Program-made: the position numbers and the translations under genes
In this document: positions 24,488 to 34,853 of the stretch, piece after piece
How positions within the stretch are numbered: the first letter of the stretch is position 1
How the letters are laid out: every line of letters starts with the position of its first letter
NCBI RefSeq assembly: GCF_005543295.1
Contig: NZ_SRSG01000009.1
Span: 1 to 64,000, forward strand
Reading direction: 5' to 3'
Length of the DNA stretch: 64,000 nucleotides
DNA from: Halalkalirubrum salinum
GTDB lineage: Archaea > Halobacteriota > Halobacteria > Halobacteriales > Haloferacaceae
Notes under the pieces: model-generated
Told to the model about the DNA's origin: nothing
Database searches by the model: none
What the model saw: only the letters and a program-made list of their open reading frames with translations

Positions 24488-25002
24488 TGGCCGCCCTCCG
24501 TGTCTGTGGAGAGAATAACCACGTGAACCTCCTTCGGGCCGTGTGCACCCCGCACGAGTGCCCCCATGTCGGCGGTCGCGCTCGGTCCCGTTGCGATAAT
24601 CGCGCTCTCGCCGTCACGCAGCCGCGGTCCAAGTTGATCGATCGCGTCGGCCATACTGTCGACGATGTCGCTCTCGCGAACCACCGGCACGTGGAGATCA
24701 GTGAACAAACTCACCTGCTCGGAACCATCGGGCCGGCTGGGAAGCACGACACTGCCGTACGCGCCGATTCCCATCGAGGCGGCAGTAACGGTCGTCTGTG
24801 CGGCCTCTAAGGACCGGGGCGTTGGTTCGGTGTCGACGACGTCAGGGACTGAGACGTCATCGAACGGAAGCGGCGTTCCGACACACGGCGGCTCGACGAT
24901 CGTTTCGATCGTCTCTGCGGATCCAGATGGGTCGGTCCACGTGACGGCCACGTCGAGATCCTCGAGCGACCGGGTGAACCGATCGATAGGTGATGCACTC
25001 AT
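24484..25002 (-). CDS. lutC: LutC-type LUD-domain protein
   Basis: A 172-residue LUD-domain protein, the third component of the LutABC L-lactate oxidation system. Typical features are the stretch TVTAASMGIGAYGSVVLPSR, the strand SLFTDLHVPVV and the end SAIIATGPSATADMGALVRGAHGPKEVHVVIL. It is first in the operon, with an ATGA overlap to the LutB-LutA gene, and divergent from the lactate permease across 580 bases. No DNA-binding motif is present. Confidence 0.85.
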   Translation of the reverse strand: MSASPIDRFTRSLEDLDVAVTWTDPSGSAETIETIVEPPCVGTPLPFDDVSVPDVVDTEPTPRSLEAAQTTVTAASMGIGAYGSVVLPSRPDGSEQVSLFTDLHVPVVRESDIVDSMADAIDQLGPRLRDGESAIIATGPSATADMGALVRGAHGPKEVHVVILSTDTEGGQ

Positions 25003-25584
25003 ATCTTGATCCTTCGCTGGGACGGATTTTACTGTTCTGTTGGTTCACACATTTTATTCACTTATATTTAGAGGGGAAAAAAGAAGCCGACCTCGCAGCC
25101 CGGATCACAACCAAATCTGCGGGCGGTGCAAGATGACGAGTCGATCGGCCGAATAATAACGATTGAAGCTGTCGCACGAGTGACTACCGTTGTGTGCACT
25201 GGCCAGTACCGTTGTGTGTACATCCAGTAGTTTTGACTGTAGTGGCGTCTAGAGCGCAAAGGAAGCTAGTGTAGAAGTACAAATATCCATATTCTGTAAT
25301 ATTCTATAGAATTTAACACAAAAGTATCGCAATACTCCACCGCTATACTCAAATTAATGGATAGAACTATAATATATTTTATCTTTACAGGGCAGCGAAA
25401 GAACAACTACGATACGAGTGACAAAATCAGCAAGACGACCGACCCATTCAGAAATACCGTACGCCGCGTTTTTTGGGGTCTATAGGGCCTATATCTCCCT
25501 ATCTCTGAATTTACGAGAGGGTGAGTAACGATAATTATAAATACCAGTCGTTTCATGCCATAGCCATGCCAGCACAGACATGGT
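25003..25584. other. AT-rich divergent control region, lutC and lctP
   Basis: A long spacer without a gene. It contains the perfect palindrome ATTCTATAGAAT (25301-25312) preceded by a near copy ATTCTGTAAT, and a TATA-like ATTATAAATA (25533-25542) suited to the permease. On the other strand a TATA-like AAATATAAG lies about 65 bases before lutC. The length and palindrome suggest operators for a lactate-responsive regulator. Confidence 0.5.
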
Positions 25585-27435
25585 ATGGCACGGCACCGCA
25601 CGACAGAAGAACACCCATCGGTCGATCGAACGGGGGTGAACACTGTGGTTAGTCCGGTTGAGCTGCTCGCGGCAGCGACGCCACTGATCCTTGCAGGGGT
25701 CCTCTTGGTCGGGTTCCTGTGGCCGGCCACGCGGGCGATGCCGATCGCTTGGGTGGCCGCGGTAGTGATCGGGCTCACCGTCTGGGGAATGCCGTTCGAG
25801 TGGATTATCGCTGCATCGATCACAGGAGCGATGACGGCAGTACAGATCCTGTGGATCGTCTTTGGTGCGCTGTTGTTGTTGTATACGCTGACACAAGCTG
25901 GTGCGTTCGATCGAATTAATCAGGGATTCGCACGGATCAGCGACGATCGGCGGGTGCAGGTGATCTTACTCGGTTTTTTCCTCGCAGCGTTCATCGAAGG
26001 AGCCGCCGGGTTCGGTACCCCCGCAGCGGTCGTCGCCCCGCTGCTTTTGGCACTCGGATTCCCCGCACTCGCGGCGGTTATCGCCGCATTGATCGGTCAC
26101 GTTCTCGCGGTGACGTACGGTGCGGTCGGCACCCCGATTATCATTGGCATCGAGAACCCGCTTGCAGCCTCTGAGGCGACAAATGAGGCGATCACCGCTG
26201 CGGGGTACACCGTACAGGGATACTCTGTTGAAGTAGCAGTGTGGGCAGCGACGTACCACGCGATCGCCGGATTCGTGCTGCCGCTTTTTGCCGTCGCAAT
26301 GGTCGTGTACTTCTTCGGCGACCCAGACGAGCGGAGCCTCAAGCCGGCCTGGGAGGTTGCCCCCCTCGCGCTGTTTTCCGGCATTTCGTTTGTGGTTCCC
26401 TACTGGCTGTCCGCACAGATTAGCGCGGAGTTCCCGTCACTCGTCGGCGCAATGGTCGGCGGCGCGATCGTCGTGACCACGCTCAAGGCAGGATACCTCG
26501 TTCCCGACGAAGAGTGGGACTTCCCGCCGCGATCGGAGTGGCCGAGCCACTGGGTCGGGACGATCGAACCCGGCGAGGTCGATTCGAGCACAGCCCGACG
26601 AGCCGGTGATGCGGCCGTCGCCGACGGCGGCACCTCGGCCGCAGATGTCCACGACATCTCGTTGCTCCGAGCGTGGACGCCGTACGTGCTTCTGGTTACG
26701 TTACTCGTAATTACCCGCGTCGTTGAACCACTGCCCGGCTTCCTGCAGGGAGAGCCACTCGAGATCGGCGGGACCGTGATAACCGCCCACCAGTTCATTT
26801 TCACCACAACGTGGGACAGAATCCTCGGAACGACGCTGGGCGGTGAGATCAGCTGGGTGTACGTCCCTGGCTTCTGGCTCGTCGTCTGTGCGGTTGTGGC
26901 GATTCCGCTGTACAAGATGAACGGCTCACAGGTCAAAGCCGCGTGGGCAGAGGCCGCACAGAAGCTCATCGCGCCGTTCATCGCACTCGTGTTTGTGATC
27001 CCGATGGTCCAGATTATGCTCCAGTCGGGGGCACACGCCGCCGGGGCCGAGAGCATGATCTTCGTGTTGGCACAGGCGACTGCTGACCTCGTCGGGCCGG
27101 CGTATCCGTTCATTTCAGCGTTGATCGGTGCACTCGGGGCGGCGATGGCCGGCTCAAACACCGTCTCGAATATCACCTTCGGTGGCTTCCAGTTCGAGGC
27201 CGCCACACAGCTCGGATTGCCGACGCAACTCATGGTCGGTGCACAGGCTGTTGGCGGCGCGATCGGCAACCTCGTTGCGATCCACAACGTCGTCGCGGCG
27301 GTTGCAACTGTCGGGCTCGTCGGTCAGGAAGGGCGGGTAATCCGGTTGAACCTCATCCCGCTTGTTTACTACGCGACGGCAGTCGGGGTGTTAGCACTGC
27401 TGTTTAGCTACGTGTTCTTCCCGGGGCTGTTTTGA
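25585..27435 (+). CDS. lctP: L-lactate permease, LctP family (copy 1)
   Basis: A membrane transporter of up to 616 residues with about 13 hydrophobic segments. LctP signatures are clear: [35 protein letters not shown] and, near the end, [14 protein letters not shown] and [11 protein letters not shown]. The family imports lactate or glycolate with protons or sodium. The first 17 residues are basic and lack counterparts in the second copy, so GTG 25636 is an alternative start; the TATA box position allows either. It faces lutC across the control region. Confidence 0.9.
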   Translation: MARHRTTEEHPSVDRTGVNTVVSPVELLAAATPLILAGVLLVGFLWPATRAMPIAWVAAVVIGLTVWGMPFEWIIAASITGAMTAVQILWIVFGALLLLYTLTQAGAFDRINQGFARISDDRRVQVILLGFFLAAFIEGAAGFGTPAAVVAPLLLALGFPALAAVIAALIGHVLAVTYGAVGTPIIIGIENPLAASEATNEAITAAGYTVQGYSVEVAVWAATYHAIAGFVLPLFAVAMVVYFFGDPDERSLKPAWEVAPLALFSGISFVVPYWLSAQISAEFPSLVGAMVGGAIVVTTLKAGYLVPDEEWDFPPRSEWPSHWVGTIEPGEVDSSTARRAGDAAVADGGTSAADVHDISLLRAWTPYVLLVTLLVITRVVEPLPGFLQGEPLEIGGTVITAHQFIFTTTWDRILGTTLGGEISWVYVPGFWLVVCAVVAIPLYKMNGSQVKAAWAEAAQKLIAPFIALVFVIPMVQIMLQSGAHAAGAESMIFVLAQATADLVGPAYPFISALIGALGAAMAGSNTVSNITFGGFQFEAATQLGLPTQLMVGAQAVGGAIGNLVAIHNVVAAVATVGLVGQEGRVIRLNLIPLVYYATAVGVLALLFSYVFFPGLF

Positions 27436-27528
27436 ACTGACAGGTGCTGCATCGATCGGCCCGCATTCGGCAATCGCTGCGGCCCCATCCGTCAGGAGTC
27501 ACGAACAGTGGCCCGATCGGCGAGACAG

Positions 27529-28104
27529 TCACCCAAGCGTGGGTGTGAACCGATCGCCGCCAAGAAGCTGCCAGATCTGGCCGCGCTCCTCAGGTGGGTC
27601 GACGCCGGGGAGTTCTTTCAGCGCTGGCTGGATGGCGTTCCACCAGCCGTCTGGCGTTTCGAACGCCGCCGGGTGGTCAGGGTAAACGTGTTCAATAAAG
27701 TCGGATTTTTTTGCGCTTGGATTGTCCGCGAGGTACTCGTAGGCTGCCCGAAGCGCGCGGCGGCGTTTATAAAGCGTTTCGCCGGTTCCGGGAAGCTCGA
27801 CGCTGTCGATCGCGTTCTCGACAGGCGATCGCTCGGGCTGGCGGCCACTCGGGGCAGCTTCGATCGGGATCCACCAGACCCGGCCTCGTGCACCCACCTT
27901 CCGTGTGGCGAGCACGCCCTCGTCGACGAGCGCATTGAGCTTGTTGTGGGCGGTTCGACGCGAGCAATCAAGGACGTCCATCACGTCGCTTGCAGTGACT
28001 GGCCGGGCCACATCTTCGCGCGAATCGAAGGCCTCGAGGGCGGCCTCCGGCGGGATCCGGCCGACATACTGCCCGTTCGCGTTTCGCTCGCGATCCTCGG
28101 TCAT
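27529..28104 (-). CDS. Winged-helix regulator between the two lactate permeases
   Basis: A 191-residue protein. The N-terminal half carries a helix-turn-helix (VTASDVMDVLDCSRRTAHNKLNALVDEGVLATRKVG, about 37-72, with a wing GRVWWIP). The C-terminal half has a conserved-looking block, GETLYKRRRALRAAYEYLAD, then SDFIEHVYPDHPA and WWNAIQPALKELPGVD, typical of a haloarchaeal regulator family of unknown ligand. Its position, divergent from the second permease and convergent with the first, makes it a candidate lactate-response regulator. Confidence 0.8.
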   Translation of the reverse strand: MTEDRERNANGQYVGRIPPEAALEAFDSREDVARPVTASDVMDVLDCSRRTAHNKLNALVDEGVLATRKVGARGRVWWIPIEAAPSGRQPERSPVENAIDSVELPGTGETLYKRRRALRAAYEYLADNPSAKKSDFIEHVYPDHPAAFETPDGWWNAIQPALKELPGVDPPEERGQIWQLLGGDRFTPTLG

Positions 28105-28198
28105 GTCTCAATGATCGATGTCCGACTGCAAAAAACCCGCCACCAGCAAAGAGTATCAACAACTGTTATGATGGATCACCGCACAGGGTGAAGTATCC

Positions 28199-29977
28199 GT
28201 GACAGCACCGACCACCGTTGCCCTTGCGGCACTCCCACTCGTACTCGTCGGTGTGCTGCTCGTTGGCCTGCTGTGGCCAGCAACGCGGGTTATGCCGATC
28301 GCATGGCTTTCGGCGCTTGTGGTCGGATACACCGTCTGGGAGGTGCCGCCGGTGTGGCTCGCGGCGGCAACGATCGAGGGCGTGATCACCGCGCTCCAGA
28401 TCCTGTTCATCGTGTTCGGTGCGCTCGTGTTACTGTACACGATGCTTCGGGCAGGGGCATTCGACGCGCTCAATCGTGGCTTTACACGCATCAGCGATGA
28501 TCGGCGGGTACAGGTGATTTTACTCGGGTTTTTTCTCGCGGCGTTCATCGAAGGGGCGGCCGGGTTCGGCACGCCCGCAGCTGTCGTCGCGCCGCTGCTT
28601 TTAGGACTGGGCTTTCCCGCACTCGCGGCCGTCATCGCCGCACTCGTCGGCCACGTCGTCGCCGTCACCTACGGTGCGGTTGGAACGCCCATCATCGTGG
28701 GAATTCGAGAACCACTCGAAGCCGTCGCGCGAACAAACCTCTCGATTACCAGCGAGGGATTAACCGCCGCGGAGTTTTCGGTCAACGTTGCCCAGTGGGC
28801 GGCGACCTACCACCTCATTGCAGGTGTTGGGATCCCGTTCATCGCTGTCGCCATGGTCGTCTACTTCTTCGGCGACCCTGACGAACGGAGTCTGGCACCG
28901 GCGATCGAAGTCGCACCGCTTTGTCTGTTTGCCGGGGTCGCGTTTGTTGTTCCCTACTGGCTGTCTGCACAGGTCAGCGCGGAACTACCGGCGCTCGTTG
29001 GATCGATCGTCGGGGCAACGATCGTGCTCGTGACGCTGCAGGCGGGGTATTTTTTGCCCGACACCGAGTGGGAGTTCCCGCCCCGAGCAGAGTGGCCTGC
29101 CCACTGGACCGGCTCGATCGAACGGGGCGACGTTGAGGGGGCGCTCGCGTCCCATCAACAGATGTCCATCTCGCGGGCGTGGTCGCCGTACCTGATCGTG
29201 ATCGGCTTGCTCGTGTTCACAAGGATGGTCGATCCGGTCGGTGCACTAATGCAGGGAGAAACCGTCTCGCTGATCGGCTACAAATTGACGCCGGACATTG
29301 GCGCGATCAGCGGGAGCTTCGGAACCGTTTCCGTTGGGTTGTTCGGGGTCCAGTGGGAGCAGATCCTCGGAACCGAGCTCTCGAACGGGATTAACCTATT
29401 TTACATTCCGGGGACCTGGCTGCTCGTCAGCGCGATCGCGGCGATCCCGCTGTTTGGGATGTCGACGGCTGTAGCAAAGCGAGCGTGGATCGAGGCCGCC
29501 GGTCGTCTCGTTACCCCACTCATCGCGTTGACATTCGTCCTTGCGATGGTACAAGTGATGCTCCAGTCGGGCGCACATGACTCGGGCGTCAACAGCATGA
29601 TTGTAGTGCTTGCGACAGCGACTGCCGACCTGCTCGGCCCGGCATATCCAGCCGTCGCAGCGTTGATCGGCGCGCTGGGAGCAGCACTCGTGGGCTCAAA
29701 CACCGTGAGCAACGTGACGTTCGGCCCATTTCAGTTCGTCGCCGCGGAAAACCTCGACCTCTCACGGGAACTGATCGTTGGCGCACAGGCAGTTGGCGGC
29801 GCGATCGGCAACCTCGTTGCGATCCATAACGTCGTCGCCGCGCTCGCAACGGTTGGGCTCGTCGGACAAGAGGGTCGGGTTGTTCGGCTGAATCTCGTGG
29901 CGGTGGCGTACTATACGATCGTGGTCGGTGCACTCACCATAGCGTTCGTCTACGTGGTGTTTCCGGAGACGTTTTGA
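28199..29977 (+). CDS. lctP: L-lactate permease, LctP family (copy 2)
   Basis: A 592-residue paralogue of the preceding permease, with the same segments nearly word for word ([54 protein letters not shown]). The central variable loop differs (here an extended region around EGALASHQQMSISRAW). Translation starts at GTG 28199. Two tandem LctP copies imply different substrates or expression, such as L- and D-lactate or glycolate. A winged-helix gene lies between the copies. Confidence 0.9.
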   Translation: MTAPTTVALAALPLVLVGVLLVGLLWPATRVMPIAWLSALVVGYTVWEVPPVWLAAATIEGVITALQILFIVFGALVLLYTMLRAGAFDALNRGFTRISDDRRVQVILLGFFLAAFIEGAAGFGTPAAVVAPLLLGLGFPALAAVIAALVGHVVAVTYGAVGTPIIVGIREPLEAVARTNLSITSEGLTAAEFSVNVAQWAATYHLIAGVGIPFIAVAMVVYFFGDPDERSLAPAIEVAPLCLFAGVAFVVPYWLSAQVSAELPALVGSIVGATIVLVTLQAGYFLPDTEWEFPPRAEWPAHWTGSIERGDVEGALASHQQMSISRAWSPYLIVIGLLVFTRMVDPVGALMQGETVSLIGYKLTPDIGAISGSFGTVSVGLFGVQWEQILGTELSNGINLFYIPGTWLLVSAIAAIPLFGMSTAVAKRAWIEAAGRLVTPLIALTFVLAMVQVMLQSGAHDSGVNSMIVVLATATADLLGPAYPAVAALIGALGAALVGSNTVSNVTFGPFQFVAAENLDLSRELIVGAQAVGGAIGNLVAIHNVVAALATVGLVGQEGRVVRLNLVAVAYYTIVVGALTIAFVYVVFPETF

Positions 29978-30061
29978 TCGCGACATCCATCGTGAACACG
30001 GTATGTCGGGTGGTATCACGAGTTCCAAGGCGTTTTACCCTGTCAAATCGTTAGGTATGTC

Positions 30062-30346
30062 ATGAGCGAAGAATCCGGGCGTCGGAACCTCCGAATGCCC
30101 CATGGAGACGAGCTATTTGCGATCGTAACCGAACACAACGGTGGGAACCACGTCCGTGTCCGCTGTGAGGACGGGCAAAACCGTATGGGCCGGATCCCTG
30201 GCCGAATGAAGTATCGAACGTGGATCAACGAAGGCGACGTCGTCCTCGTCGAACCGTGGGACTGGCAGGACGAGAAAGCCAACATCGAGTGGCGCTACTC
30301 CGGGCAGGACGCCGACCAGCTCCGCCGGGAAGGCCACATCGACTGA
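30062..30346 (+). CDS. eif1A: Translation initiation factor aIF-1A
   Basis: A 94-residue S1/OB-fold factor that binds the A site of the small ribosomal subunit during initiation. The sequence matches archaeal aIF-1A throughout ([51 protein letters not shown]). It is preceded by CGTTTTACC about 28 bases upstream as a likely TATA element. Highly conserved and single. Confidence 0.97.
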   Translation: MSEESGRRNLRMPHGDELFAIVTEHNGGNHVRVRCEDGQNRMGRIPGRMKYRTWINEGDVVLVEPWDWQDEKANIEWRYSGQDADQLRREGHID

Positions 30347-30413
30347 ACTGTTTTGGACAGCCATGGACGCTATACGGCCGAGGGCACTCCCTTCGTGTCG
30401 CGATCGCCGGTAG

Positions 30414-31232
30414 ATGCTTCTTTTCGCACAGATCGCGTTCCTCGGGGCCGTTACCGTCTGTGCAATCGTCTTATTAACGATCGGCTGTCTCGGGACAGAA
30501 CCACTGTCTCGTCTCCGGGCATCGCCCCGTTCGCTGCTGGTGAGTCGGGTCCGTTCGATCGCACCGTACGCTGGGTTTGCAGTGGTCGTGTTCGGCGCGA
30601 ATAACGCCTTCCGGTGGACGATCAGAGATGTAGCTGCAGACAGTGGAATCAGGGCTACTGACCTGATCTACGCGATCGAAGGGAATCTGGTCGCGTGGCT
30701 TCAAGCCGCATTGCCGGAGCTGTCGATGTATGCATTCGCTGTGGTGTACGTGATTGGCTATCCGATCGTCGTCTTGTTTCCGATCGTCGGCTACTTTCTC
30801 GCGTCCGTTGGGCACCTCAAAACCCTGCTTGTCGCCTACACGCTCAACAGTGCGATCGGCACGATTATGTACGCGAGTGTCCACGCTTACGGGCCGCGGA
30901 ATCACAGCCCCGAACTGGTCCGCAGCGTCCTCTTGGAGATATATCCGGATATCACGACGCTCACGTCGCAGGTCAACGCCGAAACCAACGTCTTTCCCTC
31001 TCTGCACGTCTCGATGTCCGTCACCGCGTTGTTGCTCGCGATCGAAACACGAGCGCCGTATCCGCGCTGGACCGCAGTTGCGGCGGTGCTGACGGGGACG
31101 ATCGCACTCGCAACGATGGCGCTCGGGATTCACTGGGCGGTAGATGTTGTCGGAGGGATCGCCCTCGCGGTCGGGAGCGTCGCTGTCGCGCGTGTTGGCG
31201 TGGCAGCGGTCGAACGCCGGAGATCACACTAG
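30414..31232 (+). CDS. PAP2-superfamily membrane phosphatase/transferase
   Basis: A 272-residue membrane protein with about six hydrophobic segments. Two of the three PAP2 motifs are clear near the C-terminus: FPSLHVSMSV and GIHWAVDVVGG. The first motif is loose (SVHAYGPRNH). This pattern fits the AUR1/inositol-phosphotransferase-like branch, which transfers or removes phosphate on lipid substrates at the membrane. Alternative: an undecaprenyl/dolichyl-type pyrophosphatase. It stands alone after aIF-1A. Confidence 0.8.
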   Translation: MLLFAQIAFLGAVTVCAIVLLTIGCLGTEPLSRLRASPRSLLVSRVRSIAPYAGFAVVVFGANNAFRWTIRDVAADSGIRATDLIYAIEGNLVAWLQAALPELSMYAFAVVYVIGYPIVVLFPIVGYFLASVGHLKTLLVAYTLNSAIGTIMYASVHAYGPRNHSPELVRSVLLEIYPDITTLTSQVNAETNVFPSLHVSMSVTALLLAIETRAPYPRWTAVAAVLTGTIALATMALGIHWAVDVVGGIALAVGSVAVARVGVAAVERRRSH

Positions 31233-31621
31233 CGGACACCCAAACACGATCGAGTTCGTCTAACCGGAAAAAGACGATCGAAGTAGAGACGGCAAGCAAC
31301 GGATAACACAGCAAATAAGATCAGTATAAGAGAATAATACTATTTCATATATTTATGACAGTGTGAGGCAATAACCGTGACAAAAGCCAAGATAGAAAAT
31401 TTACTATCACCGATTAATAGGCTGGATAATTGCACTATATAAGCAATAATTTTTAAAATATTGAGATATAAGTTGTATTTACCAATTAATCAGAGAATAG
31501 TAAATATCTCATGGAACTAACGCAATAAGACGTGTTCCACAGGCAGTCAGAGCGATCGGAACCAGTGACCCGGTTCGATCGATGTGTCTTGAAATAAAAT
31601 GCCAGCAATAGTTACTGTTAG
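31233..31621. other. AT-rich spacer without a gene
   Basis: About 390 bases between convergent genes, strongly AT-rich, with several TATA-like runs (for example AATTTTTAAAATATTGAG near 31448) but no open frame of note and no clear hairpin. Nothing further is identified. Confidence 0.4.
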
Positions 31622-32878
31622 CTATACCATCATTGAACTAATAAATCCGATAATAATTCCGACAAGGATCAACACTGCGCTGTAGAGTAATACCGGTTTG
31701 ACCAATTTTCGCTCGACCGCCGCGGCAAAAAAGACCTTCACGAGGATCGACGCAACCGTTCCGGAAATGACACCCCAGACCGCGGTTTCGGTCGTGATCT
31801 GTCCGGTAGAGACGAGTGATATCGCTGTCGTCGCAGCAGTGCCAGAGGAGACCAGTCCCGCGAGGAACGTCGTCGCGATGAATCCACCCGCGCCGAGCGT
31901 CTCTTGAGCGGCCGCAGAGACGAGCAACACGATGAGGAACAACAGCCCGAATGTGAGTGCGTTGCGGAGGCTAAAGGGCGATTCGAGATCGGCTTCGATC
32001 GTCGCAGACCAGTCGCTGGTCGCGATCGAGATGAGAACGCCCGTAATCGCGATCGCCCCCAGCGGTAACCCGACTGTCAAAATCGCGGAGGGCAAAAAGA
32101 TCGCAACGATGAGCGCGTTTCGGATCGCCATTGCGGCGTTTGCCAACAGGATTGCACCGACTGCGAGCCCAACGAGCGACGAATCAGTGCTCGCGCGCTT
32201 CGACATCTCGGCGATAACTGCGGTGGAGTTGACGAGCCCACCAAAGAAGGCGGTGAACGCGATCCCCTGGCCCTCGTAGCGTTTGACGAGGACGTAGTTG
32301 ACAAAGCCGATCGCGCTAATCGCGATCACGAGGAGCCAGATCATCCGCGGCTGGATGGCGTTCCATGGGCCCATGGTTTCGGCGGGAAGGACCGGGTAGA
32401 TGACAAATGCGAGGATCGCAAACTCAGTGGCCGAGCGAACCTCTTCGCGCGAAAGCCCCCACGCGAACTCGTGGAGTTCGCGTTTGAGTACCAAAAGCAA
32501 CGAGGACAACACCGCAACGGTGACTGCCTCGATGTACAGCCCGGTCCCGACGAGCCCGCCAACGCCGTAGGCGACGAGCAGCGACGTGGACGTGGTCAAC
32601 AACAGCCCGTCGCGGTCTTCTTGGACGAGGCTCCGAACTGCCAACAACACGGCGTGGGCGATCACGAGCAATCCGCCGACGAGCAACAGCTCACGGGAGT
32701 CCAAGACAACGAACAACGATCCAAGCAGACTGACAAGCGCAAACGTTCGGATACCGGCGGACTTCTGTGACCACTCGCGTTCTAACCCCAGAAACATCCC
32801 AAGCGAGGCAGCAACGACGAGCTTTACCACTGATGAGTCGAGGTTTAACAGAACGACATCCTCGAATGGTGAAAGCAT
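31622..32878 (-). CDS. MgtC/SapB-DUF4010 membrane protein
   Basis: A 418-residue protein with about twelve hydrophobic segments. The N-terminal part (about 15-145) is MgtC/SapB-like, with the signature LVVAASLGMFLGLEREW and SAGIRTFALVSLLGSLF. The C-terminal part (about 180-400) corresponds to DUF4010, with VNYVLVKRYEGQGIAFTAFFGG and SSGTAATTAISLVS. Such fusions are linked to growth in low magnesium or other stress in bacteria; transport has not been shown. It stands alone. Confidence 0.87.
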   Translation of the reverse strand: MLSPFEDVVLLNLDSSVVKLVVAASLGMFLGLEREWSQKSAGIRTFALVSLLGSLFVVLDSRELLLVGGLLVIAHAVLLAVRSLVQEDRDGLLLTTSTSLLVAYGVGGLVGTGLYIEAVTVAVLSSLLLVLKRELHEFAWGLSREEVRSATEFAILAFVIYPVLPAETMGPWNAIQPRMIWLLVIAISAIGFVNYVLVKRYEGQGIAFTAFFGGLVNSTAVIAEMSKRASTDSSLVGLAVGAILLANAAMAIRNALIVAIFLPSAILTVGLPLGAIAITGVLISIATSDWSATIEADLESPFSLRNALTFGLLFLIVLLVSAAAQETLGAGGFIATTFLAGLVSSGTAATTAISLVSTGQITTETAVWGVISGTVASILVKVFFAAAVERKLVKPVLLYSAVLILVGIIIGFISSMMV

Positions 32879-33067
32879 AGTATCAGAGACGATCGGCTAG
32901 TAGCAGTTTACCTACGGTTCGATCGGTGATAAAACTATTGTTGACAACGTTTGTCACATATATCTATATAGATTATCGAGACCCACGACGATCGCCGGAT
33001 TGCTGAAGAGATTGCGTCTAATTCGTCGGGTAGCAAAGTTACGAATCGTCTGGAGGAGAAATCGCAG

Positions 33068-33736
33068 CTACTGTTCGGTGATCTGCCAGTCGTCAACGAC
33101 GACACCGTCAACACCTGCTGCACGGAGTCGATCGACGGTCACGCGATCCGGAACCGTCCAGGTGTTGACCGCGAACCCGCGGTTGTGAGCATCGTCGATC
33201 CGTGCCGCATCAACTAGGGGATAGTGTGGATGGACCGCTGTACAGCCGAGCGCGTCGGCCACAGCGAGTGCGTCCGACCAATTATCCGGTGACCCCTCGT
33301 AAAAGAGATACGCGGTCTCGTACGCCGAAAGCGGCGCGATCGCGTGTGGGTCGAACGAGGAGAATAACAACTCATTGTCGGTCGTGGAGATGATGTCGAT
33401 CACGTCTGCGGCCATGCCGGCGTGTTTGAGCTCCACATTCACCGGCAGATCCGACGGGATCGACTCGAGAAACGACGAGAACAGCGGAATCGTCGCGTCT
33501 GAATCGCCAATGGTGAGCGTTTGAAGCGACTCCCACGGAGTCGTGGGAACCGCACCCGACGCGTCGGTCAGCCGATCAAGTATCGTGTCATGGAACACAA
33601 TGATCTCGCCGCTCGAACACCGCTGGATGTCGATCTCGACCATATCGACGTGCGGTGCGGCGGCTCGAACCGCTTCGATCGTGTTCTCTGGGCCGTGGGC
33701 CAGACAGCCACGATGGCCAATTACCTGCATGGTCAC
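33068..33736 (-). CDS. ugpQ: Cytosolic glycerophosphodiester phosphodiesterase
   Basis: A 222-residue GDPD-family TIM-barrel enzyme without a signal peptide; it hydrolyses glycerophosphodiesters to glycerol 3-phosphate and an alcohol. Motifs are intact: VIGHRGCLAHGPENTIEAVR (catalytic His and metal Glu), EIDIQRCSSGEIIVFHD (second catalytic His) and NVELKHAG. The start GTG overlaps the stop of the ABC ATPase gene (GTGA), so it is the last gene of the importer operon; ATG 33730 is an alternative. Confidence 0.92.
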   Translation of the reverse strand: MTMQVIGHRGCLAHGPENTIEAVRAAAPHVDMVEIDIQRCSSGEIIVFHDTILDRLTDASGAVPTTPWESLQTLTIGDSDATIPLFSSFLESIPSDLPVNVELKHAGMAADVIDIISTTDNELLFSSFDPHAIAPLSAYETAYLFYEGSPDNWSDALAVADALGCTAVHPHYPLVDAARIDDAHNRGFAVNTWTVPDRVTVDRLRAAGVDGVVVDDWQITEQ

Positions 33737-34851
33737 TGAGTGACCCCCGGAGGTGTAACCGACACCGCTGGGTCAGAGTGATAAATCGCCTCGCCGGTGT
33801 CTCGATCGAACAGGTGGAGTCGGTCTGGATCGTAGCCGAGTTCGACGGTATCGCCGGGCGTGATCGTTCGTCGCGGTTGCGCCTGGATCTTGAACTCGTG
33901 GCCCTCAATCTGACCGTGCAGTAACAAACTATCGCCGAGGGGCTCAGTCACGCTGACGGTCGCTTCGAACGTTTCGGGGCTCGTCGCCTCGCGCTCGTCG
34001 GCGAGATACAGATCCTCGGGCCTGACACCGAGCACGGACGAGCCGACCGAGAGGCTGTCCGCGTCAGGAAGCGGAATCGTAAACGCGGGATGACTCGCGG
34101 TCCCGTCTGCGACATCGACCGCGATCATGTTCATCGCCGGGTCGCCGATAAATTCGGCGACGAATCGATTTTCGGGAAAGTCATACAGCCGCTGGGGCGA
34201 ATCGACCTGCTGGAGCTGCCCACCATCGAGCACAACGACCCGATCGCCGAGTGTCATCGCCTCGGTCTGGTCGTGGGTGACGTAGACGGTGGTCGTCCCA
34301 AGTTCGTCGTGGAGTTTTGCGAGTTCGGCGCGCATCTGGACCCGAAGCTTCGCATCGAGGTTCGACAGCGGCTCATCCATGAGAAACACCTGTGGGTCTC
34401 GACAAATGGCTCGTCCAAGCGCGACCCGCTGGCGTTCGCCACCCGAAAGCGCCCCCGGCTTGCGATCGAGGAGATCTGTGATGTTGAGGATCTCCGCGGC
34501 CGACATTGCCCGCTCTTCGATCTCCTCGTCCGTGAACGATCCTGCGGAATTCATACCGAACGTCATGTTCCGCTTTGCAGTCATGTGTGGGTACAGCGCG
34601 TAGTTTTGAAACACCATTGCGATGCCCCGATCGCTCGGTTCCTGACCGGTTACGTCAACGCCGCCAATACGGATCGTTCCCTCGGAGACCGATTCGAGTC
34701 CGGATATCATCCGTAATGTCGTCGACTTTCCACACCCAGAAGGTCCGACGACAACAATAAATTCGCCGTCTTTGACCTCGAGGTTGAGATCCTTTACTGC
34801 CACTACGTCGTCAAACCGTTTCGTGATGTTTTCGAGTTGTATCTCTGCCAT
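33733..34851 (-). CDS. ugpC: Ugp/Mal-type ABC transporter ATPase
   Basis: A 372-residue ATPase of the MalK/UgpC type. Walker A GPSGCGKST (about 37-45), signature LSGGERQRVALGRA, Walker B VFLMDEPLSNLDAKLR and the switch His in YVTHDQTEAM are all present; the C-terminal third is the OB-fold regulatory (TOBE) domain. It energises the importer made by the two permease genes directly upstream, with two bases between genes. Operon context with a glycerophosphodiesterase supports a glycerophosphodiester or glycerol-3-phosphate substrate. Confidence 0.92.
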   Translation of the reverse strand: MAEIQLENITKRFDDVVAVKDLNLEVKDGEFIVVVGPSGCGKSTTLRMISGLESVSEGTIRIGGVDVTGQEPSDRGIAMVFQNYALYPHMTAKRNMTFGMNSAGSFTDEEIEERAMSAAEILNITDLLDRKPGALSGGERQRVALGRAICRDPQVFLMDEPLSNLDAKLRVQMRAELAKLHDELGTTTVYVTHDQTEAMTLGDRVVVLDGGQLQQVDSPQRLYDFPENRFVAEFIGDPAMNMIAVDVADGTASHPAFTIPLPDADSLSVGSSVLGVRPEDLYLADEREATSPETFEATVSVTEPLGDSLLLHGQIEGHEFKIQAQPRRTITPGDTVELGYDPDRLHLFDRDTGEAIYHSDPAVSVTPPGVTQ

Positions 34852-34853
34852 GA

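Noticed and set aside
24406-24810. A plus-strand protein opposite the lutC and LutB-LutA junction
   Set aside because: Overlaps two well-supported genes and has an Arg/His-rich antisense composition.
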